Shown one piece after another: positions 6,967-14,225 of a stretch of DNA of 15,158 nt (position 1 is the stretch's first letter; every line of letters starts with the position of its first letter). The position numbers and the translations under genes were made by a program. Source of the DNA: Bacillota bacterium (GTDB lineage Bacteria; Bacillota; Clostridia; Acetivibrionales; DTU013); contig JAEZJL010000470.1 of NCBI GenBank assembly GCA_023415815.1, forward strand, positions 1 to 15,158, written 5' to 3'. Below the pieces are notes generated by a model that did not search any database, had not been told where the DNA came from, and worked only from the letters and a program-made list of their open reading frames with translations.

Positions 6967-8931
6967 ATGGATAAGCTGAAGGCTCTGCAGCCGGTTTCAT
7001 TAAGAAATATTGAGATTTCCGACAGCTTCTGGTCAAGCTGCGTTCATCTGGTACGCGACGTCGTCATCCCCTATCAGTGGGACGCGTTGAACGACCGTAT
7101 CCCTGACGCGGAGCCCAGCCATGCCGTTAAAAACCTCAGGATCGCGGCAGGCCTGGAAGAGGGCGAATTTAAGGGGTGGTTCTTTCAGGACAGCGACGTG
7201 GCAAAATGGCTTGAAGCCGTGGGATTCAGCCTGGAAGGGCATCCTGATCCGGAGCTTGAAGCAACCGCGGATAGCATTATTGAAATTATAGAAAAGGCGC
7301 AGCGGCCGGATGGCTACATGGATACCTATTTCATACTGAAGGAGCCGGATAAAAGATGGAAGGATCTGTGCGAGGGGCATGAATTGTACTGTGCGGGTCA
7401 TATGATAGAGGCTGCCGTGGCATACGGCAAAGCCACCGGAAAGCGGAAGCTGCTGGGCGCGGCGTGCCGTTTCGCGGACCACATCGATTCTGTTTTCGGT
7501 CCCGAGCCCGGGAAGATCCATGGCTATGACGGCCATCCGGAAATAGAGCTTGCGCTTGTCAAGCTGTATGCCGCGACAGGAAATGAGAAGTACTTGAAGC
7601 TGAGCAGATACTTTATACAAGAACGCGGCAGGGAACCCAATTTCTTTATAACGGAATGGCGCGAGGTACGGAAGGGATATTCCATCTCTACAAGCAGCTA
7701 TGTACCTGAGCCGGAGCTGAAGTATTACCAGGCCCATCAGTCCGTATATGAACAGGAGGTGGCGGTCGGACATGCGGTAAGGGCCGTGTATTTGTACGCA
7801 GGTATGGCGGACGTCGCACGGGAAACAGGGGATGTGGAGCTGCTGCAGGCTTGCAGAAGGTTATGGAAGAACATCGTCGCCAGGCAAATGTATATTACGG
7901 GAGGAATCGGCGCTACACATCTTGGGGAGGCGTTCACCTTCGACTATGATCTTCCCAACGATACCGTTTACTCCGAATCCTGCGCGTCCATCGGCCTCAT
8001 ATTTTTTGCGCACCGCATGCTTCAGATGGATGCCGACGGCGGATATGCCGATATCATTGAAAGGGCCCTGTACAATGTCGTGCTTGGCTCCATGTCGAAG
8101 GACGGCAGGCACTTCTTTTATGTCAACCCCCTGGAGGTTTGGCCCGAGGCTTCCGGGAAGGATCCCGGGAGGTATCATGTAAAGCCCGTAAGACAGAAAT
8201 GGTTCGGCTGTGCCTGCTGCCCCCCCAATATCGCGCGGCTGCTGGTATCTTTAGGGCAGTATATCTATTCCTTCAATGAGGATACGGTATATACGCACCT
8301 TTATATCGGGGGCGCGGCGGAGTTGGAAATCAACGGAGAAAAGCTTCGCCTGCGTCAGGAAAACAATTATCCCTGGGACGGAAGGGTCCGGATCAAAATT
8401 GAAAACACCCCTGAAAAGGGATTCAAACTGGCGCTGCGCATTCCGGGATGGTGCAGGAGGTGGACGGCCCGTGTGAACGGGGATGACGCCCGGGAAGAAG
8501 GAATGCCGGCAAACGGTTATCTTGTCCTGGACCGAAGCTGGAAAGCGGAGGATGAGGTGGAGCTTGATATGGAGATGCCGGCGGAGCTGCTCAACGCCAA
8601 TCCGAAAGTGCGCGCCGACGCAGGCAGGGCGGCTATCCGCAGGGGCCCTGTCGTATACTGCTTCGAAGAAAAGGATAACGGAAGTAATCTGTCGGCCCTT
8701 TCCATTGCCTCGGATTCCCGGCTCTCCGCTGTTTTTGAAGAAAATATCCCGGGAGGGATCGTCACCATCCGGGCCTCGGGCTTCCGGACGCTTGAAGAAG
8801 GCTGGGGGGACGAGCTTTACAGGCCTGCGGCCAGACGGGAAGTACCTGCGGAGCTGAAAGCCGTCCCCTATTTCATATGGGGCAACAGGGGACAGGGGGA
8901 AATGCAGGTATGGATCAGACAGCATGACTGA
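6967..8931 (+). CDS. Glycoside hydrolase family 127 beta-L-arabinofuranosidase
   Basis: This 654-residue protein is full length for GH127 (DUF1680), close to Bifidobacterium HypBA1 (658). These enzymes remove terminal beta-L-arabinofuranose from plant glycans using a zinc-bound cysteine nucleophile. The key residues are present at almost identical numbering: acid/base glutamate E321 in LGEAFTFDYDLPNDT, zinc ligands E337 and C339 in YSESCA, and C417 (nucleophile) with C418 in CACCPPN. An (alpha/alpha)6 barrel (about 1-430) is followed by beta domains (about 430-650). There is no signal peptide, so it should act in the cytoplasm on imported oligosaccharides. The ATG at 6967 is chosen because AAAGGAG (6952-6958) is 8 bases upstream; an in-frame GTG at 6886 would add 27 unrelated residues. 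The divergent AraC gene probably regulates it. No sugar transporter is in the window. Confidence 0.95.
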   Translation: MDKLKALQPVSLRNIEISDSFWSSCVHLVRDVVIPYQWDALNDRIPDAEPSHAVKNLRIAAGLEEGEFKGWFFQDSDVAKWLEAVGFSLEGHPDPELEATADSIIEIIEKAQRPDGYMDTYFILKEPDKRWKDLCEGHELYCAGHMIEAAVAYGKATGKRKLLGAACRFADHIDSVFGPEPGKIHGYDGHPEIELALVKLYAATGNEKYLKLSRYFIQERGREPNFFITEWREVRKGYSISTSSYVPEPELKYYQAHQSVYEQEVAVGHAVRAVYLYAGMADVARETGDVELLQACRRLWKNIVARQMYITGGIGATHLGEAFTFDYDLPNDTVYSESCASIGLIFFAHRMLQMDADGGYADIIERALYNVVLGSMSKDGRHFFYVNPLEVWPEASGKDPGRYHVKPVRQKWFGCACCPPNIARLLVSLGQYIYSFNEDTVYTHLYIGGAAELEINGEKLRLRQENNYPWDGRVRIKIENTPEKGFKLALRIPGWCRRWTARVNGDDAREEGMPANGYLVLDRSWKAEDEVELDMEMPAELLNANPKVRADAGRAAIRRGPVVYCFEEKDNGSNLSALSIASDSRLSAVFEENIPGGIVTIRASGFRTLEEGWGDELYRPAARREVPAELKAVPYFIWGNRGQGEMQVWIRQHD

Positions 8932-8955
8932 CATCAAATAAGACGCTTAAACGAG

Positions 8956-9012
8956 ATTATTGCCAGTCTTATTCAGGTTGGGGGGCACAGATCCTGATAA
9001 GCTGGCAATAAT
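8956..9012. repeat. 57-nt hairpin between convergent GH127 and cheW genes
   Basis: ATTATTGCCAG (8956-8966) is a perfect inverted copy of CTGGCAATAAT (9002-9012). Inside, CTTATTCAGG (8968-8977) pairs with CCTGATAAG (8993-9001) with one bulge, giving about 20 base pairs around a 15-nt G-rich loop. It sits in the 108-base gap between two gene ends and may act as a terminator for both strands, although there is no strong U tract on either side. Confidence 0.6.
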
Positions 9013-9039
9013 TCTCCAATCGCTAACAAAAAACCAAGG

Positions 9040-9489
9040 CTATACGGCTTGTACCTTATTGACCTCTCCGCTTATATCCAGAATGCTGGCGGTATTGAGC
9101 ACAACAATGATCTCGCCTTCTATTTTCAGGATATACAGCACATAACTCTTATCGATATAGCCCGGCAGGCCGGCGGCGGAATCAACCTCTTCATCTTTTG
9201 GAGAGACGATCATGTTGACTTCATCAACGATGAAGCCGACATTACTGCCGTTTGCAATAATTATTTTAGTGTTTTCATCCGCCTCCTTCCTGTCAAGGCA
9301 AAGGAAATTGCGCAAATTAATGATTGCATATACTTTTTCCCTTAAGCTTATGATCCCTTCCACATAAGCGGGAGTATTGGGGATTTTAGTAGGAGCCACA
9401 TACCGTATGATTTCGTTTACCAGCCCGATCGGGAAGCCGTACTGCACATCCCCAAGCTTCATTACGACGACCTGTTTTGTATTCTCCAC
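9040..9489 (-). CDS. cheW: CheW-like chemotaxis coupling protein
   Basis: This protein of about 149 residues is a single CheW domain, the SH3-like adaptor linking chemoreceptors to the histidine kinase CheA. The family core is present in NTPAYVEGIISLREKVYAIINLR, including the conserved receptor/CheA-contact stretch around SLR, and in NVGFIVDEVNMIV. I chose the GTG at 9489-9487 because AGAGGAG (9504-9498) precedes it by 8 bases; the in-frame GTG at 9498 would leave no spacing. The binding site overlaps the mcp stop codon, so the two genes are probably translationally coupled. No CheA, CheY, CheR or CheB is in the window, so this is an accessory CheW dedicated to the adjacent receptor, working with a kinase encoded elsewhere. 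Confidence 0.9.
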   Translation of the reverse strand: MENTKQVVVMKLGDVQYGFPIGLVNEIIRYVAPTKIPNTPAYVEGIISLREKVYAIINLRNFLCLDRKEADENTKIIIANGSNVGFIVDEVNMIVSPKDEEVDSAAGLPGYIDKSYVLYILKIEGEIIVVLNTASILDISGEVNKVQAV

Positions 9490-9502
9490 GTTTATCACTC
9501 CT

Positions 9503-11509
9503 CTATACTCTAAAGCTTGAAACTGTCTGCACCAGGGAATCCGACTTCGCCTTTGCCGATTCAGCCATCTTTATGACCTCGTTTGACATCTGCGTTATTT
9601 CCGCCGCTTCCGTCGCTATATTGGAAGAACCCTGCGCTTCCTCGTTGGCGGAGGATGCGATTTCATCGATGGCCTTTGACATGTTCTGTATTGAAGCCAG
9701 AAGCTCTTCGGAGGTGGCGCTGAAATCGGTCACCATGTCGTTGATGCTGTTCGAGCTCTGGTTGTATTGCTCGCTGGTATTAACAAGGTTCTCATAGTCG
9801 TTCAGCACCTTCTTGTCGATGAACTCCATGATTTCACCCGAGCTGGAGGAGAGAGCCTTGACTGCCTCGAAGATAACCTTGGTCACCTCCTGTATCCTGG
9901 TAACCGTATTTTTGGAGCCTTCCGCCAGCTTTCGGATCTCCTCCGCGACAACGGCAAAGCCTTTTCCGGCGTCGCCCGCCCTTGCCGCCTCGATTGCCGC
10001 GTTCAGCGCAAGCAAATTCGTTTGGGTGGTTATCGCGAGAATCGCCTCGGACAATTCATTGATTTTATTTACCGCCTTTGATTGCTCGATCGCGCTCTGC
10101 AAGTCCCCCTTTGTCCTGCCGTACATTTCAAGCGCGTTTTCTTTTGAGGAGATTGCGTTCTGCTTCATTTCTCTGGATATCTTGCTCACATTGCTTGCTA
10201 TGATGGAGCCTTCCTGCGCTTTAGACGCTATGGATTCAACGGCGTTTTCAATTTCCGCCGAGGTGGCGTTCATCTCTTCCGTAGAGGAAGCGGTTTCCTC
10301 GGTCCCGGCCGACAGCTCCTGCGTCGTGGCGGAAACTCCTTCGATGCTTTTATTAAGCTGCTCCATCTTGGCATTGATGCTGATAAGCATTTCGCTTACG
10401 CTCGAGGATTCCTCAACCACCCTTCGGATGATATTTTTTATGGACTGCTGCATTGTACTGATTGCGTTTGCGAGAAACCCGGTTTCATCCTTCATCTTGA
10501 GCAGCCCGGAGGGCACCGCTCCTGTGAAATCTCCGGTCGCCACTACGTTCAGGTAGTCCGACGCCGCCCTTATGGGCTTCGATATGCCTGACGCAATTAA
10601 GAAGGTAAATAGGATGCCGATCACAAGAAAAACAATCGATACGATGATGATCGTCAATGCCAGCTCGCTTACCTTTGACATCGCTTCAGACTTAAGCACC
10701 GTTACGGCCAGCGACCAGCCGGTGCCCTGCACCGGAGCGAAGCCCATGTATTTCGCTTCGCCGTTAAAGGTGTATTCGCCTGTCCCCGCTTTGCCTTCCG
10801 CCATCTGCTGCTCTAATGCAACCAGAGATTTTAATTCGGGTTCCTTTTCGAGTCTTTCAGAATCGTTATTCATATTAATGACAAGGTCCTTATTGCTGTG
10901 GGCGATTGTTGTGCCCTTATTGTTTATCATATAAGCGCTTCCGCTTTTGCCGAACTTGATATCATTGGTAAGAGTGCTCAGCTCGTTTCCGTCGCGGATA
11001 GCGACCAGCACCCCTTTAACGGTGTTGCCCTCTTTAATCGGGACCGCGTAGGATACGATCACGCTGTTATCGGTTTTGCTGACAATAGGGTCCGAAACCG
11101 CGCTTTCACCGGATAATGCCTTTATAAAATAATCTCTCGTCGAAATGTCGGAGCTGTCTCCCTTTGTGTTTTTGGCATGGCCGCTCGTGTCCGCGATATT
11201 CATTCTCAGGTGTCCGTTTCTTTTCACTTCGTTCTCCAGCATCTTCAGCTTCTCGTCAAGGGTTAACGTATCCTTTTTAATTGCGTCGGTTTCAGCCAGC
11301 GCCTCCAGGGTATTCAGCTGGGCATCGACCCTTTCCTGGACTACCTTGGCACCCGTGTCCGCCAGTTGGGAAAGCGATTCGTCAATACTGGAGGATAAGG
11401 CGCCGCTGGACGCTATATAGGTTATAGCGCTGAGTCCTATACATATGAGGAACAGCAGGCCGCCGAAAAAAAATGATAGCTTCGTTTTAATGCTTTTTAA
11501 TTTTAACAT
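9503..11509 (-). CDS. Methyl-accepting chemotaxis protein with dCache-type sensor
   Basis: The 668-residue receptor has a short basic N-terminus, TM1 (about 11-33), a large extracellular dCache-like sensor (about 34-281; RDYFIKAL, VIVSYAVPI and SAYMINNKGTTIAH are typical), TM2 (about 285-307), a HAMP linker (about 308-360) and a long coiled-coil signalling domain. The hairpin tip that binds CheA and CheW is intact: ITTQTNLLALNAAIEAARAG and KGFAVVAEEIRKLAEGS (about 493-532). The dCache motif for amino acids (R-x-W-Y) is not seen (RDYF instead), so the ligand is unknown. There is no C-terminal NWETF-type CheR tether. The ATG at 11509 is chosen because GGAGGGG (11519-11513) lies just upstream; an ATG 10 codons earlier lacks one. 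It is first in an operon with cheW and divergent from the 553-residue HTH gene. Confidence 0.95.
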   Translation of the reverse strand: MLKLKSIKTKLSFFFGGLLFLICIGLSAITYIASSGALSSSIDESLSQLADTGAKVVQERVDAQLNTLEALAETDAIKKDTLTLDEKLKMLENEVKRNGHLRMNIADTSGHAKNTKGDSSDISTRDYFIKALSGESAVSDPIVSKTDNSVIVSYAVPIKEGNTVKGVLVAIRDGNELSTLTNDIKFGKSGSAYMINNKGTTIAHSNKDLVINMNNDSERLEKEPELKSLVALEQQMAEGKAGTGEYTFNGEAKYMGFAPVQGTGWSLAVTVLKSEAMSKVSELALTIIIVSIVFLVIGILFTFLIASGISKPIRAASDYLNVVATGDFTGAVPSGLLKMKDETGFLANAISTMQQSIKNIIRRVVEESSSVSEMLISINAKMEQLNKSIEGVSATTQELSAGTEETASSTEEMNATSAEIENAVESIASKAQEGSIIASNVSKISREMKQNAISSKENALEMYGRTKGDLQSAIEQSKAVNKINELSEAILAITTQTNLLALNAAIEAARAGDAGKGFAVVAEEIRKLAEGSKNTVTRIQEVTKVIFEAVKALSSSSGEIMEFIDKKVLNDYENLVNTSEQYNQSSNSINDMVTDFSATSEELLASIQNMSKAIDEIASSANEEAQGSSNIATEAAEITQMSNEVIKMAESAKAKSDSLVQTVSSFRV

Positions 11510-11670
11510 AATCCCCTCCGTTAACATTAGTATGTGCATTTAATGAATGCCGGCAATTTACAGAAGAGCACAAATATAACCGAAAGTGCGTTTGCAGCGG
11601 TCGTCGATTATTGTCGTAATTTGGTGCCCGTTATACTATAATAAAGCAATATTCACATGATATAAATCGT

Positions 11671-11712
11671 TTTACAAAGTTGTCATAACCAGGGTTATGA
11701 CAACTTTGTAAA
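11671..11712. repeat. Perfect 42-bp palindrome in the mcp / HTH-gene divergent region
   Basis: Arms of 20 bases (11671-11690 and 11693-11712) are exact reverse complements around a 2-base centre (AG). The inner part, ATAACCAGGGT (11685-11695), recurs as its reverse complement ACCCTGGTTAT at 11722-11732. The position, about 70 bases before the HTH gene start and about 160 before mcp, suits an operator for the HTH protein. A cruciform or RNA-hairpin role cannot be excluded. Confidence 0.8.
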
Positions 11713-11721
11713 GTGTATATT

Positions 11722-11775
11722 ACCCTGGTTATATAGTGTTTTATATAGTATATAATCTTTAATGTTCTGAGGGGG
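11722..11775 (+). promoter_or_regulatory. Likely promoter and ribosome binding site of the 553-residue HTH gene
   Basis: A consensus -10 TATAAT lies at 11751-11756, but no good -35 is found 16-18 bases upstream, which suggests activator dependence or an AT-driven promoter. Two TATATAGT repeats (11730-11737 and 11742-11749, 12-base period) lie just before it and overlap the half-copy of the palindrome. GAGGGGG (11769-11775) is the ribosome binding site and fixes the TTG at 11784 as start. Confidence 0.45.
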
Positions 11776-11783
11776 ATATCTCT

Positions 11784-13445
11784 TTGATAACTAAAATGAC
11801 ATTTGGTGAATGCCTGAGATTCATGCTTTCCGCTTTAGACATAAGTATAAACCGATTGTCAAAAGCTATAAATGTAGATAGCTCGCTGGTTAACCGCTGG
11901 ATTCACGGGACAAGAATTCCGGCGTATCATACCCCGTATATTGAAAGCATCACCGAATATCTTGCAAAAAACATCCAGAATTCCTTTCAAATGCAGTATC
12001 TGAACGAGCTGTTCCAAAATGTATGCGAGGACCGCTCCTTGATGGATTGCAATAAAGAAAAAATAAGGATAACGCTATTGGAAGCTCAGGGATACTCTGT
12101 TGAATGCAAAAAAAATGAGCGTAAGAAAGGGAGGGACTTACCAAAGGCCGGAGAGCAAATATCAAAATCGCCAAATCATTACCGGAACGACGGGCAGAGG
12201 GAGACTCGCACAATTGAGCCGGACAAAGCGTTCGATACGCCGGAGTTTGACGGCTCCGTAGCCCTGTCGGACAGCGATAAAATTATTTTCGGCGCCGAAA
12301 ATATTATTTCCTCTTATGCCTCTTTGCTTGAAGCGGCTTTAAAAAAGGAATCCGAAGACAACAAAATAATCTATATTACATATAACAACGACCTGGATAT
12401 GGAATCCAATTCCTGCGACCAATTAACCTACTGGAAGGAGCTTTTGTTAAAAGCTCTGAACAATGAGTGGCACATATTGATATTATTGAGGTTCAACAAC
12501 AGCATCGACCGTACGTTAAGATTCATAAATTTCGTACTACCGCTTTTGAAAACCGGAAGGCTGGACATCTACTATTTTAAAAAATACGGTTCGAACACGG
12601 CGGAGAGGGAAGTATACGTCGTTTCGGGAGCCGGGGCCCTGTCCTGCTTTTCCACCGGGCTGCATTCAAATATCAACTGCGCTTTTTATTTTGAGAACAA
12701 GATTGCCGTCAATATTCTGACGGATTACTTTAATGTCCTTCTTGCAAACTATTCCCAGCCTCTCATAAAATATTTTTCCGGCGAAAGCATTTTTGACTAT
12801 GACAGACGCCTCCTTGAGAATGAAGAGAGCACGGGAAACCGGATTCTGTTTGAACATTGCTTCAGTATGACAATACCCTTGAATCTGTATGAGAAGCTTC
12901 TGAAAAGAAAAAACGCCTCGAATGACGAAATCTCAAAGGGACTGGATTTCTATAAAAGACGGCTGGATGCATTTCTGCTGAACGTAAAAACCTGTGAATA
13001 CAGGGATATCTATTTCTCGGATTCGATTTTAAATCTCGTTGAACAGCGGAAGTACCGCTATTGCAGCGATAGCGGAATCGAGACAATGGAGCTGGAGGTC
13101 GGGGATATTATCGAGTACCTGCAAAATATCGTCCGCCTTCTCAAAACGCATGAAAATTACAGTATCGCCTTTATACCCCGGAATTTTAACAACCCCGTCA
13201 ATATCGACAATTATTATTTCCTGATCAAAGAGAGGCAGACCGTGTTACTGGGAGTTTGCGGCCCTTCCGAATCCATGCCGGAGCTGCGGCTGTTCATAGA
13301 CGAGCCCATGTTTGTCCAGGCCTTCAATGAGTATTTTAAGGGGATATGGGAACACATCGCTCCGGTATACAAGGATAAAAAGGAGACGGTCACATGGCTG
13401 CAAAGCCAGATAGATCTCCTGAGCAGATACGCAGGCCGGGTCTAA
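11784..13445 (+). CDS. Large HTH (XRE-like) protein of unknown function
   Basis: This 553-residue protein starts with a Cro/CI-like helix-turn-helix (about 7-62). The turn and recognition helix read INRLSKAINVDSSLVNRWIHG (about 22-42), and TRIPAYHTPYIESITEYL closes the domain. After a charged, disordered-looking linker (about 105-160) comes a 390-residue region without a motif I recognise. It mixes beta strands and helices (KIIYITYNNDLDM; EWHILILLRFNN; RLDIYYFKKYG; VLLGVCGPSESMPELRLF) and could be a ligand-binding or effector domain. The TTG at 11784 is chosen because GAGGGGG is 8 bases upstream; the next ATG (11796) is too far. No signal or membrane segment is seen. The gene looks more AT-rich than the mcp and GH127 genes. 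It is divergent from mcp, and the palindrome between them is its likely target. Only the HTH call is supported. Confidence 0.8.
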   Translation: MITKMTFGECLRFMLSALDISINRLSKAINVDSSLVNRWIHGTRIPAYHTPYIESITEYLAKNIQNSFQMQYLNELFQNVCEDRSLMDCNKEKIRITLLEAQGYSVECKKNERKKGRDLPKAGEQISKSPNHYRNDGQRETRTIEPDKAFDTPEFDGSVALSDSDKIIFGAENIISSYASLLEAALKKESEDNKIIYITYNNDLDMESNSCDQLTYWKELLLKALNNEWHILILLRFNNSIDRTLRFINFVLPLLKTGRLDIYYFKKYGSNTAEREVYVVSGAGALSCFSTGLHSNINCAFYFENKIAVNILTDYFNVLLANYSQPLIKYFSGESIFDYDRRLLENEESTGNRILFEHCFSMTIPLNLYEKLLKRKNASNDEISKGLDFYKRRLDAFLLNVKTCEYRDIYFSDSILNLVEQRKYRYCSDSGIETMELEVGDIIEYLQNIVRLLKTHENYSIAFIPRNFNNPVNIDNYYFLIKERQTVLLGVCGPSESMPELRLFIDEPMFVQAFNEYFKGIWEHIAPVYKDKKETVTWLQSQIDLLSRYAGRV

Positions 13446-13502
13446 GCTTGAAAGGCGAACCGGCCGACGCGTCAGTCCTTGCTGTCCCTGCTCCTTTCAA
13501 GC
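13446..13502. repeat. Inverted repeat across the convergent ends of the HTH and TetR genes
   Basis: GCTTGAAAGG (13446-13455) immediately follows the HTH stop and pairs perfectly with CCTTTCAAGC (13493-13502), which lies inside the last codons of the TetR gene. The arms are 10 bp around a 37-nt loop. With a loop this long and no U tract it may be a weak bidirectional terminator or chance. Confidence 0.35.
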
Positions 13503-14050
13503 GCTCCGCGCAGCTGGTCCTGGAGAGTTATATCGACAAAACGGATAAATTCCTCCGGAGTCTGCTTTATATCTCCAAGCAGCCAGCTTTCAATCATGGC
13601 GGCAAGGGATACCGTATAAAAATGCGTCAGGAATTCTCCATACTCCTGAGAAACCTGCACTTTCTGTCCGAAGTAGAATACGGTTTTTTTGATTATTGCA
13701 TAAATATCCGTGTAAAAGAAGCGCTTGAGATGCCCGTGCCCGATCGAATGCAGAGCGCAAAGGCAGACGGCCCTGTTTTCCTGTATATAATTGATCAGCT
13801 GCAGCACCCCGTCCTGCCACACAAGGATGCCCTCATGACGCGCAAGAAGAGTGATGGCCTCCTGATTGTACATCCATTTTACCTGATCGTAAATGTCTTC
13901 GAAATGGTAATAGAAGGTCTGCCTGTTGAGGCCGCAGTCCTCGACGATTTCACGGACCGATATCCTGTTCAGGGGCTTTTGGGCCATGAGCTTTTTCAGT
14001 GATGCTGTCAGCAGCTTTTTTGTCATTTCACCCGTAATGGAATTGTGCAT
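13472..14050 (-). CDS. TetR/AcrR-family regulator (DhaS-like C-terminal domain)
   Basis: This 192-residue protein has an N-terminal TetR DNA-binding domain (about 8-55), with the helix-turn-helix in RISVREIVEDCGLNRQTFYYHFEDIYD (about 29-55), the YYHF being the family hallmark. The rest is helical and resembles the C-terminal domain of DhaS-type regulators (TetR_C_7 group), with a small ligand pocket and a dimer interface; this sub-family call is from memory of the pattern and less certain. The ATG (14050-14048) is preceded by GGGAGGA (14063-14057). It is divergent from the small-protein/MMPL operon and most likely represses it, possibly with itself. The ligand is unknown. Confidence 0.88.
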   Translation of the reverse strand: MHNSITGEMTKKLLTASLKKLMAQKPLNRISVREIVEDCGLNRQTFYYHFEDIYDQVKWMYNQEAITLLARHEGILVWQDGVLQLINYIQENRAVCLCALHSIGHGHLKRFFYTDIYAIIKKTVFYFGQKVQVSQEYGEFLTHFYTVSLAAMIESWLLGDIKQTPEEFIRFVDITLQDQLRGALERSRDSKD

Positions 14051-14075
14051 CCTGTTGTCCTCCCTCGTTCAAAAA

Positions 14076-14103
14076 ATTATAGCACAGAATTGTTAAAAGT
14101 TCT
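14076..14103 (-). promoter_or_regulatory. Promoter and possible operator of the TetR gene
   Basis: On the - strand a perfect extended -10, TGCTATAAT, occupies 14084-14076, 25 bases upstream of the ATG. Its -35 (TAGAAC-like) is weak, which an extended -10 can tolerate. The adjoining 18 bases AGAATTGTTAAAAGTTCT (14086-14103) form an imperfect palindrome (7 of 9 pairs) of the size a TetR dimer binds, lying in the promoter spacer. Confidence 0.45.
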
Positions 14104-14121
14104 ACAAACCGGGAAAAGCTC

Positions 14122-14176
14122 TATACAATCCCCCCGTGATTGTCTGAAATACCGACAGACGCGGGGGGATTGTATA
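14122..14176. repeat. Perfect 15-bp inverted repeat with C6/G6 runs upstream of the MMPL operon
   Basis: TATACAATCCCCCCG (14122-14136) and CGGGGGGATTGTATA (14162-14176) are exact inverted copies. The 25-base loop can form a further GTCTG/CAGAC stem (14142-14146 with 14156-14160). A GATTGT at 14138-14143 also mirrors the ACAATC of the left arm. The element lies between the divergent TetR gene and the small-protein gene. It could be a DNA operator, an mRNA leader hairpin, or both. Confidence 0.75.
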
Positions 14177-14225
14177 TGTTCCGGAGGCCGGCGGCGATGT
14201 ATCCTTACCATTGGAGGTGGCGTAT

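Noticed and set aside
7033..7773. 246-codon open frame on the - strand inside the GH127 gene
   Set aside because: It is antisense to a gene with confirmed catalytic residues and shows no domain or start signal.
9813..10556. 247-codon open frame on the + strand inside the mcp gene
   Set aside because: Its Ser/Ala/Ile-rich translation is the usual mirror of an MCP coiled coil; no ribosome binding site.
11649..11674. Sigma-D (flagellar) promoter for mcp on the - strand, TAAA then a GTGAATAT box
   Set aside because: The -10 box matches only 5 of 8 bases of GCCGATAT and the spacing is 14 rather than 15, so it is not convincing.
13394..14002. 202-codon + strand frame overlapping the HTH gene end and the TetR gene
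   Set aside because: It is antisense to the TetR gene, whose HTH motif and ribosome binding site are clear.
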